15,667 nt of DNA from DASUMP01 sp036277635 (lineage in GTDB: Bacteria > Actinomycetota > Acidimicrobiia > IMCC26256 > PALSA-610): contig DASUMP010000025.1 in the NCBI GenBank assembly GCA_036277635.1, forward strand, positions 1-15,667, given 5' to 3'. Position numbers and translations under genes: made by a program. Below the pieces are notes generated by a model that was not told the origin of the DNA, made no database searches, and saw only the letters and a program-made list of their open reading frames with translations. Positions 1-6,114 of the stretch are shown here, one piece after another; position 1 is the first letter of the stretch; each line of letters starts with the position of its first letter.

Positions 1-180
1 ATGGCATTCGACGGACCGCTGCTCATCGGGGTGCACTCGGCACGAGTTGCGCTCGCGCAGGGCGTGTCGGCTGCCGTGGTCGTAGCCGAGCTGATCGTGC
101 TGTTCGGCATCAGCGAACGAGAGGCGAACGACGCCGTCGACTCGGCGCGTGCCCATCTCGCGACCGCGGCGGCATCGTGA
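1..180 (+). CDS. Small helical protein, unrecognised (59 aa; 5' end may be upstream)
   Basis: I do not recognise this family. The frame opens with ATG on the first base of the window, so the true start may lie further upstream and no ribosome-binding site can be judged. The 59 residues look fully helical and cytoplasmic: a hydrophobic helix around residues 20-35 (VVVAELIVLF), a short turn, then an acidic/alanine-rich helix (EREANDAVDSARAHLA, about 39-54). The stop TGA overlaps the GTG start of the next gene, so the two are almost certainly co-translated. The next protein aligns with this one without gaps over about 43 residues, sharing the pattern of a leucine-rich helix, a Phe, a conserved Ala and a terminal Ala-Arg, which suggests a tandem duplication. 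There is no signal peptide or membrane segment and no basis for a function. Codon use is normal for the region, which supports a real gene. Confidence 0.6.
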   Translation: MAFDGPLLIGVHSARVALAQGVSAAVVVAELIVLFGISEREANDAVDSARAHLATAAAS

Positions 181-362
181 ACGGCCTCGATCGCAAGAAT
201 CCGCCGCTGAAGGCGGTGGCGGCGGCACTCGGTGGACTCATCGCGGGCCGCCCCACGGACGAGATCGCGCACGTGCTCGCCACCGACTTCGAGCTCGATC
301 GCGACGACGCCGAACGCTGCATCGAGCTCGCGCGCCGCGTGCAGCACGGCGACACCGACTGA
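177..362 (+). CDS. Small helical protein, paralogue of the preceding gene (61 aa)
   Basis: I do not recognise this family. The start is the GTG that overlaps the upstream TGA (GTGA). No Shine-Dalgarno sequence is visible before it, so translation probably depends on re-initiation after the upstream gene. The 61 residues are predicted helical and charged: a basic N-terminus, an Ala/Leu/Gly helix (about 12-23), a helix with DEIAHVLATDF (about 28-38), then a Asp/Arg/Glu-rich helix ending ELARRVQ (about 43-56). It aligns gaplessly with its neighbour, with matching positions L..F(I/L)....A....AR, so the pair is likely a tandem duplication that may form a heterodimer (inference). A short two-helix DNA- or protein-binding module, or half of a larger complex, is possible. 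A lipoprotein hydrolase follows 38 bp downstream but seems to have its own start signals. Confidence 0.65.
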   Translation: MNGLDRKNPPLKAVAAALGGLIAGRPTDEIAHVLATDFELDRDDAERCIELARRVQHGDTD

Positions 363-385
363 ACCAACGCCGCCCAGTACCGCTG

Positions 386-400
386 GCTACCGTCGGCGTC
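386..400 (+). promoter_or_regulatory. Candidate leaderless promoter of the lipoprotein hydrolase gene
   Basis: A TAnnnT hexamer (TACCGT, 388-393) ends seven bases before the ATG at 401, which would place the transcript start at or on the start codon. No Shine-Dalgarno sequence precedes this ATG. Leaderless transcripts with a TAnnnT box at this spacing are common in actinobacteria. No convincing -35 box is seen. Confidence 0.3.
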
Positions 401-1306
401 ATGCGACGGTTGCTCTTCGCGATCCTGGTGGTTGTGGGCACCACGTCGTGCTCGGGCTCGCCGAACAACGACACGACGACGCCGACGAGACGCGTCGAGT
501 GCCGCGAGTCGCCGACGGGTCCGAATACGTATCGCTACGCGGAGCGGTCGGGCAGCGATCCCGAGCGCACGAGTCTCGACGTGTACCTCCCGGCGACGTG
601 CGGACCGGCGCCCGTGATCGTGTGGGTGCACGGCGGCGGCTGGCGCATCGGTGACAAGACCAACGCGGTCGACGGCAAGGTCGCCGTGGCGCGTGATGTC
701 GGCGCGGCATTGGTGGCGGTGAACTACCGGCTGTCGACGCCGGGTTCCGACGTGGTGTGGCCGGACCATGGCGACGACGTCGCCGCCGCGCTGCTGTGGA
801 TCCACGACGAGGGTCCGGGTCTCGGCCTCGAAGCCGACCGCATCGCGTTGCTCGGTCACTCGGCCGGCGGGCACCTCGTGTCGATCGTGGCGACCGATCC
901 TGATCTGCTCCCCCGCTCCGACCTCGTCGACTGCGTCGTCGCGCTCGACACCGAGGGCTACGACCTCGCGACCAGCGCCGCGGCCACCACCGGATTGGTC
1001 GCCGACGCGTTCGGCACCGACCCGGCGGTGGTCGCCGACGCGTCACCGATCGTGCAGGTCGAGCGGCACGGGGCACCTGACGCGGAGTTCCTCGTCGTCA
1101 CGCGCGGCACCACCCGTCGACGCGACGCGGCACAGCGCTTCGTCGATGCTGTCATCGACGGCGGCGGGACCGCGCGTCTCGTCGACGCGAGCCCGTACTC
1201 GCACGCCGACGTGAACCGACGCCTCGGCGAAGCGGGGGAGTCCGTCGTCACGCCGTCCGTGACCGAGTTCCTCCGCTCGTGCACTCGCTCGACCGCCACC
1301 GGGTGA
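401..1306 (+). CDS. Lipoprotein alpha/beta-hydrolase (esterase/lipase-like, 301 aa)
   Basis: Probable membrane-anchored carboxylesterase acting outside the cytoplasmic membrane. The N-terminus is a lipoprotein signal: MRR, a hydrophobic core, and a TTSC lipobox with the lipidated Cys at 17, followed by a Ser/Asn/Thr-rich linker. The hydrolase domain (about 55-295) carries the HGGGW oxyanion-hole motif (77-81) of the hormone-sensitive-lipase/BD-FAE type and the nucleophile elbow GHSAG with Ser154. His268 in a YSHADVN segment is the likely catalytic base. The acid is unclear: where the family usually has HGxxD there is RGTTR (235-239), and Asp242 is only a candidate. I chose the ATG at 401 because it gives the signal peptide; the frame stays open upstream through the preceding gene, but that extension is Arg-rich shadow sequence. 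Substrate is unknown. A cinnamoyl-esterase or acetyl-hydrolase role is equally compatible. Confidence 0.87.
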   Translation: MRRLLFAILVVVGTTSCSGSPNNDTTTPTRRVECRESPTGPNTYRYAERSGSDPERTSLDVYLPATCGPAPVIVWVHGGGWRIGDKTNAVDGKVAVARDVGAALVAVNYRLSTPGSDVVWPDHGDDVAAALLWIHDEGPGLGLEADRIALLGHSAGGHLVSIVATDPDLLPRSDLVDCVVALDTEGYDLATSAAATTGLVADAFGTDPAVVADASPIVQVERHGAPDAEFLVVTRGTTRRRDAAQRFVDAVIDGGGTARLVDASPYSHADVNRRLGEAGESVVTPSVTEFLRSCTRSTATG

Positions 1307-1414
1307 CGCCGGGAGTGTGACGACCAACGACCGGACGCCGACCGCGCGTCGGGCGCGGTCCCGGTGCGTCGTCCACAATGGGCCCCGCCACGTCCGCCCG
1401 GCCAGGAGAACGCC
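1307..1414 (+). promoter_or_regulatory. Intergenic region with candidate promoter for the VOC/AhpD-like gene pair
   Basis: This 108-bp gap holds no gene. The only AT-rich point is CACAATGG (1374-1381). CACAAT is a -10-like hexamer (4/6 to TATAAT) 35 bp before the GTG start. The ribosome-binding site AGGAGA (1404-1409) sits five bases before that GTG and decides the start. No good -35 box is evident in the GC-rich sequence upstream. Confidence 0.25.
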
Positions 1415-1945
1415 GTGCCCTGGAACCACGTTGCCCTCGCGACGAAGGACCTCGACGCGACCCACCGCTTCTACACCGAGGTCATGGGCTTCCGGCTCGC
1501 CAAGGTCGTGGTCGCGCCCACGCCCGACGCCACCGGCTGGGCCCGGCACGTGTTCTACGACTGCGGCGGCGGCCAGTTCATCGCCTTCTGGGACCTGCAC
1601 GACCCCACCATCACCGACTACCCGACCGACCTCTCGGAGAGCATCGGCCTGCCGGGGTGGGTGAACCACTTGGCGTGGGACGGCACCGACGAGGAGACCT
1701 ACCAGGCGCACCTGCGCAGGTGGCGCGCCCACGGACACACCGTCGCCGAGGTCGACCACGGGTTCTGCAAGTCGATCTACATCGCCGACCCGAACGGGAT
1801 CATGGTCGAGTTCTGCCTGATGACCGCGGGCCTCGGTCCCGCCGACGAGGCCGAGGGACTGCGGTTGATCGCCGAAGAAGCGCCCGCGCTCACCGAGCCG
1901 CCAGAGGTCGTGTTCCACGAGCCGCTCACGACGGCGAACCGCTGA
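1415..1945 (+). CDS. VOC-superfamily (glyoxalase/extradiol dioxygenase fold) protein (176 aa)
   Basis: A single-unit vicinal-oxygen-chelate protein, probably a metal-dependent cytoplasmic enzyme. The N-terminus PWNHVALATKDLDATHRFYT is the classic first beta-alpha-beta module, and the second module begins at GWVNHLAWDG and ends with DPNGIMVEFC. The expected metal ligands are visible: His5, His85 and Glu132. After the fold (to about 137) there is a 40-residue charged, proline-containing tail. I chose GTG over an upstream in-frame ATG because AGGAGA lies five bases before it and the fold begins directly there. The last base of the TGA stop is the first base of the next gene's ATG, so it is translationally coupled to the AhpD-like protein. 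VOC proteins range from glyoxalase and ring-cleaving dioxygenase to isomerase and antibiotic resistance. The exact reaction cannot be read here, though the surrounding oxidoreductases suggest catabolism of a carbonyl or aromatic compound. Confidence 0.88.
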   Translation: MPWNHVALATKDLDATHRFYTEVMGFRLAKVVVAPTPDATGWARHVFYDCGGGQFIAFWDLHDPTITDYPTDLSESIGLPGWVNHLAWDGTDEETYQAHLRRWRAHGHTVAEVDHGFCKSIYIADPNGIMVEFCLMTAGLGPADEAEGLRLIAEEAPALTEPPEVVFHEPLTTANR

Positions 1946-2574
1946 TGGCGCGCCTGCGCCAGGTGCCGCGGGCCGAGGCCGGTCCGCTCGCGGTGGCGAT
2001 GTACGACTTCGTGTTCGGCGACGGGCGCGACCCGGTCGCGGAGCCGGGCACACCCACCGGCACGTCCGGCGACTGGTGGCCCGTGTTCGCCCTCGTCCCC
2101 GACGTGCTCGAGCACTGCGTCCGCGGCTTCCAGCTGTATCGCAGCGAGTCGCGTCTCCTCGACCCGCAGCTGCGCGAGCTCGGCATGACACGTGCGGGCT
2201 GGACCGTGGGCAGCCAGTTCGTGTTCTCGCAGCATTGCAAGTCGTGTCGCGGCGTCGGCATCGACGAAGCGAAGATCGCGGCGATCCCGCACTGGCCGGT
2301 CGCCGAGTGCTACTCCCCCGTCGAGCGCGCCGTGCTCGCGTACACCGACGCGCTCGTGTACGACCGCGGCCGCGTCGCCGACGCGACGTTCGCCGCGTTG
2401 CGCGAGCACCTCTCCGACGAGGAGATCCTCGAGCTCACCTACACGACGTCGCTGTACCTGATGCACGCGATCATGTCGCTCGCGTTGCGCACCGAGTTCG
2501 ACGACCGCGACGATCCCATCGTCGAGGTCCCGGCGCCCGCGGGCTTCGATCCCGCGTCGATGTTCGACGAGTAG
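1945..2574 (+). CDS. Carboxymuconolactone decarboxylase / AhpD-like family protein (209 aa)
   Basis: An all-helical AhpD/CMD-fold protein, probably cytoplasmic and oligomeric. The core runs from about residue 73 to 182: an LRELGMTRAGWTVGSQFVFS helix pair followed by HCKSCRGVGIDEAKIAAIPHW. It matches the family pattern of a helix carrying the active-site His or CxxC and a following G(L/I)..(E/D)..AI helix, then a helix like ERAVLAYTDAL and a C-terminal helix ending in TSLYLMHAIMSLALRTE. His97 aligns with the CMD histidine. Cys98 and Cys101 form a CxxC, but the His that follows AhpD's CxxC by four positions is Gly105, so thiol peroxidase-reductase activity is uncertain. The ATG overlaps the upstream stop, confirming coupling with the VOC gene. 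Such VOC/CMD pairs occur in aromatic, steroid or xenobiotic catabolic loci; whether this one is a decarboxylase, hydrolase-like or redox protein is open. Confidence 0.85.
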   Translation: MARLRQVPRAEAGPLAVAMYDFVFGDGRDPVAEPGTPTGTSGDWWPVFALVPDVLEHCVRGFQLYRSESRLLDPQLRELGMTRAGWTVGSQFVFSQHCKSCRGVGIDEAKIAAIPHWPVAECYSPVERAVLAYTDALVYDRGRVADATFAALREHLSDEEILELTYTTSLYLMHAIMSLALRTEFDDRDDPIVEVPAPAGFDPASMFDE

Positions 2575-2608
2575 ACATACGAGCGTCGAGACACCAGAGG
2601 AGCACGTC

Positions 2609-3634
2609 ATGCAGATGAGCGTCTTGGGGCGCACGGGGATCGTCGTGAGCCGTCACTGCCTCGGGGCGATGATGTTCGGTGCGTGGGGCAACACCGACCA
2701 CGACGAGTGCGTCCGCATCGTCCACCGCGCGCTCGACGAGGGCATCAACTTCGTCGACACCGCCGACGTCTATTCGGCCGGCGAGTCCGAAGAGATCGTC
2801 GGCAAGGCCCTGAAGGGCCGGCGCGACGAGGTCGTGCTCGCGACGAAGTTCGTGTCGCCCATGGGGAGCCGGCCGAACACCGCGGGTGCGTCGCGTCGCT
2901 GGATCATGCAGGAGGTCGAGCACAGCCTCCGGCGCCTGGGCACCGACTACATCGACCTGTACCAGGCCCATCGCCTCGACGTGTCCGTCGACCAGGAAGA
3001 GACCCTCAGCGCGCTGAGCGATCTCGTGCACCAGGGCAAGGTGCGCGCCATCGGGTCGTCGACGTACCCCGCCGAGGCGATCGTCGAGGCCCAGTGGATC
3101 TCCGACCGCCGCGGCTTCGAGCGCTACCGCTGCGAACAACCGCCGTATTCGATCTTTGCCCGCGGCATCGAGACCGCGGTGCTCCCCACGTGCGAGCGGT
3201 TCGGCATGGGCGTCATCGCGTGGAGCCCGCTCGCCGGCGGGTGGCTCACCGGCCGCTACCGCCGCGGCGGACCGTCGCCCACCGGCGGGCGCGCCAGCCG
3301 GGTCCCCGACCGGTTCGACTTCGCGCGACCCGAGAACCAGCGCAAGCTCGACATCGTCGACGAGCTCCTCGCCCTCGCGGAGAAGGCCGGCGTGTCGCTC
3401 ACGCATCTCGCGATCGCCTTCACGCTCGAGCACCCGGCCGTCACCTCCGCGATCATCGGGCCGCGCACGATGGAGCAGCTCGACGACCTCCTCGCCGGCG
3501 CCGACGTGCGACTCGACGCCGAGGTGCTCGACGCGATCGACGAGCTCGTCGCGCCAGGAACCAACGTGAACCCGGCCGACGCGGGGTGGAGCTCGCCCGC
3601 GCTCCACACGTCGCGCCGGCGGCGTCGGCGCTGA
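2609..3634 (+). CDS. Aldo/keto reductase (341 aa)
   Basis: A cytoplasmic NAD(P)H-dependent oxidoreductase of the aldo/keto reductase (TIM-barrel) superfamily, reducing aldehydes or ketones to alcohols. The family tetrad is present: Asp50 and Tyr55 in NFVDTADVY, Lys80 in LATKF, and His121 in YQAHRLD. The GTDYIDLYQ strand and the cofactor-binding SAIIGPRTMEQL segment (near 289-300) are also clear, which resembles the YghZ/Kv-beta-like (AKR6/12-type) branch. AGGAG (2598-2602) lies six bases before the ATG. A TAGACA sequence over the upstream gene's stop codon (2572-2577) could be a -10 box, so the gene may have an additional promoter. The C-terminus ends in a run of six arginines beyond the usual fold, close to the next start; this may be real or drift. 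Substrate is unknown. Confidence 0.92.
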   Translation: MQMSVLGRTGIVVSRHCLGAMMFGAWGNTDHDECVRIVHRALDEGINFVDTADVYSAGESEEIVGKALKGRRDEVVLATKFVSPMGSRPNTAGASRRWIMQEVEHSLRRLGTDYIDLYQAHRLDVSVDQEETLSALSDLVHQGKVRAIGSSTYPAEAIVEAQWISDRRGFERYRCEQPPYSIFARGIETAVLPTCERFGMGVIAWSPLAGGWLTGRYRRGGPSPTGGRASRVPDRFDFARPENQRKLDIVDELLALAEKAGVSLTHLAIAFTLEHPAVTSAIIGPRTMEQLDDLLAGADVRLDAEVLDAIDELVAPGTNVNPADAGWSSPALHTSRRRRRR

Positions 3635-3654
3635 CTCCGGTGACGACCTCCACC

Positions 3655-4620
3655 ATGCGGGCCCTGGCCCACGACGTGTACGGGAGCGCCGACGTCCTCG
3701 AGCTGCGCCAAGTGCCGCGTCCCGAGGTCGGCTCCGGCGACGTGCTCGTGCGCGTGCACGCGACCGCGCTCGATCGGGGCGTGTGGCACATCGTCGCCGG
3801 CCGGCCGCTCGTCGCCCGCCTCGCCCTCGGGCTGCGCCGCCCGAAGAACCCGATCCCGGGTCGCGACGTCGCGGGAGTCGTCGAGGCCGTGGGCGCCGAC
3901 GTCACCGAGTTCCGCCCCGGCGACGAGGTCTTCGGGAGCGCCCCCGGCGCGTTCGCCGAGTACGCGCGCACCGCGCCGAAGCGGCTCGCGCACAAGCCGG
4001 CTGCGCTGACGTTCGAGCACGCGGCGGCGCTGTCGATCTCGGGCGCGACCGCGTTGCTGGCGCTTCGCGACAAGGGGCGCGTGCAGGCGGGTCAGCGCGT
4101 GCTGATCATCGGCGCTTCCGGCGGCGTCGGCACGTACGCCGTACAGCTCGCCAAGGTGTTCGGCGCGCACGTGACCGGCGTGTGCAGCGCCGGGAAGGCC
4201 GACCTCGTGCTCGCGCTCGGCGCCGACGAAGTCCTCGACTACGCGCGCGACGACATCGGCCACGACCGGTACGACCTCGTGCTCGACATCGCCGGGAACC
4301 GGTCGCTGCGTCGGCTGCGACGCGTGCTGCAACCGCGCGGCACGCTCGTGATCGTGGGCGGCGAGGGCGGCGACCGCTTCACGGGCGGGCTCGACCGCAA
4401 TCTGCGTGCCGCCGTCTGGTCGCTGTTCCTCCGCCAGCGCATGAACTTCTTCGTCGCGTCCGAGCGCGGCGCCGACTTCGCGACGCTCGGCGAGCTCGCC
4501 GCCGCCGGACGCATCACCCCGGCGATCGAGGAAGTCGTTCCGCTCGAAGGTGCACCCGACGCGCTCCGCCGCATGGAGGAAGGGTCCATCCGCGGCAAGG
4601 TCGCGATCTCGCTGCGCTGA
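3655..4620 (+). CDS. Zinc-free MDR-family NAD(P)H:quinone oxidoreductase-like protein (321 aa)
   Basis: A medium-chain dehydrogenase/reductase of the quinone oxidoreductase branch, transferring hydride from NADPH to a quinone or enone in the cytoplasm. It has the N-terminal GroES-like domain (about 1-125; SGDVLVRVHATALDRG, then IPGRDVAGVVEAVG) and a Rossmann domain with GASGGVGTYAVQLAKVFGA (153-171) and LGADEVLDY. The Cys/His zinc ligands of alcohol dehydrogenases and the four-Cys structural loop are missing, as in quinone reductases. The C-terminus GKVAISLR is typical. The start is either ATG at 3655 or an in-frame GTG at 3640; MRALAHDVYG matches usual family beginnings, so I chose ATG. Neither start has a clear Shine-Dalgarno sequence. 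It lies 20 bp after the aldo/keto reductase and is probably in the same transcript. The physiological substrate is unknown. Confidence 0.9.
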   Translation: MRALAHDVYGSADVLELRQVPRPEVGSGDVLVRVHATALDRGVWHIVAGRPLVARLALGLRRPKNPIPGRDVAGVVEAVGADVTEFRPGDEVFGSAPGAFAEYARTAPKRLAHKPAALTFEHAAALSISGATALLALRDKGRVQAGQRVLIIGASGGVGTYAVQLAKVFGAHVTGVCSAGKADLVLALGADEVLDYARDDIGHDRYDLVLDIAGNRSLRRLRRVLQPRGTLVIVGGEGGDRFTGGLDRNLRAAVWSLFLRQRMNFFVASERGADFATLGELAAAGRITPAIEEVVPLEGAPDALRRMEEGSIRGKVAISLR

Positions 4621-4660
4621 TCACCACGAACGAATCGCTAGGCACTAGGACTCCAGCGAG

Positions 4661-5236
4661 ATGACCGATGACGATGTCCGAGCCGCGGTCGACCTGTCGT
4701 GGATCCCGCTGGGCGCCGGTGGCCATTCGGTGCGCGTGAACGGCATCGTCTACGAGGCGATCAGCGCGGCGATCCAACGGCGGCCGCGCGCCGACATCTA
4801 CCACTCAGCGCTCGTCATCACGCTCCCCGACGCGATGTACTCCGTGGAGATGACGCCGGTGCCGAACCGGCGGGGCCACGAACGGGGCGTGGTCGCCGAG
4901 GGATCCGTCGGCACCCGACTCGCGCGACGCATCCGCATCTTCCGCTACGAGGTGCGGTGCTGGCGCGACGGCACGATCCCCGACCTCGAGTACGCACGCG
5001 GCACCGAGTGCGTCACCGACGACGCGACGATCGCGCGGCGGGTCCTCGCGGAGCTGCCGAACGTCCCGACGCTCACGTGGGGACGCGACGAGATGCGAAC
5101 CGGCGAGATGTGGACGTGCAACTCGATCATCTCGTGGGCGCTCCACCGCGCCGGTGTCGACGCCCGCGCGATCGCGCTGCCGTCACGCGGTCGCGCTCCC
5201 GGTTGGGACGCCGGCATCGCCGTCGCCTCTGCGTGA
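4661..5236 (+). CDS. Orphan protein with a permuted papain-like (YiiX/NlpC-P60-type) motif order (191 aa)
   Basis: I do not recognise an established function. What is visible: no signal peptide or membrane segment, so cytoplasmic; a strand with IYHSALVI carrying His48; Glu63 in a following strand (MYSVEM); a conserved-looking FRYEVRCWRDGTIPD segment (94-108); and a helix start MWTCNSIISWAL with Cys153. A His, then a Glu about 15 residues later, then a helix-capping Cys about 90 residues further is the order seen in circularly permuted papain-like amidases (YaeF/YiiX, LRAT-like) rather than ordinary NlpC/P60 enzymes, where Cys comes first. That assignment is inference. I have an unverified impression that relatives in other actinobacteria may carry Ser where Cys153 is. 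The ATG has AGGA about 11 bases upstream. It lies 40 bp after the quinone reductase gene and converges on the next gene with a 6-bp gap. Confidence 0.8.
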   Translation: MTDDDVRAAVDLSWIPLGAGGHSVRVNGIVYEAISAAIQRRPRADIYHSALVITLPDAMYSVEMTPVPNRRGHERGVVAEGSVGTRLARRIRIFRYEVRCWRDGTIPDLEYARGTECVTDDATIARRVLAELPNVPTLTWGRDEMRTGEMWTCNSIISWALHRAGVDARAIALPSRGRAPGWDAGIAVASA

Positions 5237-5242
5237 TCGGCG

Positions 5243-5569
5243 TCAGCGACCGACGGCCCGCTCGAGCTCGGCTTTCGTCATCTTGGACCGGCCGCGGATG
5301 TTCTTCTGCCGGGCCTCGTTGTAGAGCTGGTCGCGAGTTCGACCGCCGGGGCCGCGATGGGAACGAAGCCCGCCGCGACGCCCCGACGAGATGTCGTCGG
5401 TCGAGGTGCGACTGGACTCCGTCGCTTCACCGGCTCGGGCGCGCTCTTTGTTGACCGTGCGAGCCGCGATCTCCTCCGCAGTGTCTTCCGACTCGCCCCG
5501 GTCGAGCAGCCCCTCCTTGATGTGCTGGTACTGACGTTCCCGCTTCTTCGTCCACGCGCGTTGGGGCAT
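5243..5569 (-). CDS. Small Rho-N-like 'plasmid stabilization' family protein (108 aa)
   Basis: A small, highly charged, soluble protein of a widespread family often labelled 'plasmid stabilization protein'; that label is historical and its function is not established. The N-terminal part (about 1-45) reads MPQRAWTKKRERQYQHIKEG and then SEDTAEEIAARTVNKERAR, a helical segment typical of the family. A Ser/Arg/Gly-rich middle (SSGRRGGLRSHRGPGG, 61-76) follows. The C-terminal TRDQLYNEARQKNIRGRS and KAELERAV (78-106) resembles the Rho N-terminal/SAP-like nucleic-acid-binding module, so DNA or RNA binding is likely (inference). It lies ten bases after the CBS-domain gene. Its AGGAGG ribosome-binding site overlaps that gene's stop in the string TGAGGAGGCAACGATG, so the two are co-transcribed and probably coupled. 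Related genes are commonly linked to stress-response loci rather than plasmids. Confidence 0.87.
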   Translation of the reverse strand: MPQRAWTKKRERQYQHIKEGLLDRGESEDTAEEIAARTVNKERARAGEATESSRTSTDDISSGRRGGLRSHRGPGGRTRDQLYNEARQKNIRGRSKMTKAELERAVGR

Positions 5570-5579
5570 CGTTGCCTCC

Positions 5580-5996
5580 TCACTGGTTGGCCGGTGCCGC
5601 CGAGATCTCCGCCAGCACCGACTCGCGATCGCGCTCGAGGGCGAGGTCGCCGAGCGACACCATGCCCACCGGGCGGCCGTGGTCGGTGACCGGGAGTCGA
5701 CGGATGGCGTGCTCCCCCATCAGGCGCACCGCGTCGGTGAGGGAATCGTTCGGAGCAACCGCCACCGGCTCCGTGCTGCAGATCTCGCCCAGCGACGCCG
5801 ACGCGCGTCCCTCGGCGAGCCCGCGCACGACGATGTCGCGGTCGGTCACGATCCCGCACAGCTTCCCGTCGTCGTCCGAGACGAGGACGTCGCCGATGTC
5901 GCTCTGCTTCATGGCGCGCGCGGCGTCTTCGAGCGAGCTCGACGCGGAGAGGACCACCGGATCTGGGGTCATGACGTCGCGGATGGTCTGAGCCAT
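5580..5996 (-). CDS. Tandem CBS-domain protein (138 aa)
   Basis: A stand-alone pair of CBS domains, forming one Bateman module that usually binds adenosine nucleotides or related ligands. CBS1 spans about 4-60 (IRDVMTPDPVVL to GIVTDRDIVVRGL) and CBS2 about 70-125 (ICSTEPVAVAPNDSLTDAV to GMVSLGDLA). The G-[IM]-V-[ST]-x-x-D signatures at 48-54 and 111-117 are both intact, so both ribose-binding Asp/Thr positions look usable. There is no fused enzyme or transporter and no signal peptide. I chose the internal Met (MAQTIRDVMTP) over an upstream in-frame one because GGAGG (5005-type motif on the minus strand at 6005-6009) lies at good spacing and the family normally begins here. It is the first gene of a pair with the Rho-N-like protein. 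Similar short CBS proteins (Mycobacterium Hrp1-like) respond to hypoxia or stress; a similar role here is inference. Confidence 0.92.
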   Translation of the reverse strand: MAQTIRDVMTPDPVVLSASSSLEDAARAMKQSDIGDVLVSDDDGKLCGIVTDRDIVVRGLAEGRASASLGEICSTEPVAVAPNDSLTDAVRLMGEHAIRRLPVTDHGRPVGMVSLGDLALERDRESVLAEISAAPANQ

Positions 5997-6026
5997 GGCA
6001 CTCGCCTCCAAGGATCGTGGTGACAC

Positions 6027-6045
6027 CGGCGCCCGACCGGCGCCG
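6027..6045. other. GC-rich stem-loop between the nitronate monooxygenase-like and CBS genes
   Basis: Perfect 7-bp inverted repeat CGGCGCC (6027-6033) and GGCGCCG (6039-6045) around a 5-base loop. It sits 31 bp before the CBS start and about 70 bp after the stop of the gene upstream on the same strand. It could be a factor-dependent terminator for the flavoprotein gene or a leader hairpin of the CBS operon. There is no T-tract, so an intrinsic terminator is unlikely. The rest of this 118-bp gap shows nothing clear apart from a weak TTGATC (-35-like) on the minus strand. Confidence 0.3.
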
Positions 6046-6114
6046 ATCGTCCGTGGAGCCCGCGTACCCGCGCCGGCGCGCCGATCAAACGCGCCATCGA
6101 GGAGTGTGCCGCCG

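Noticed and set aside
149..400. In-frame upstream extension of the lipoprotein hydrolase
   Set aside because: It would run through the preceding small gene with Arg-rich sequence and bury the lipoprotein signal.
2683..3639. In-frame upstream extension of the quinone oxidoreductase across the aldo/keto reductase gene
   Set aside because: The product is Arg-rich shadow sequence; the aldo/keto reductase occupies the other frame with a full catalytic tetrad.
4638..4647. CTAG-GCA-CTAG before the permuted-papain-like gene
   Set aside because: CTAG is rare in such genomes, but each copy is self-palindromic and the element is too short to call an operator.
5243..5569. Evidence for a plasmid or mobile element from the 'plasmid stabilization' family name
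   Set aside because: The family is widespread on chromosomes; no replication, partition, toxin, integrase or transposase gene is nearby.
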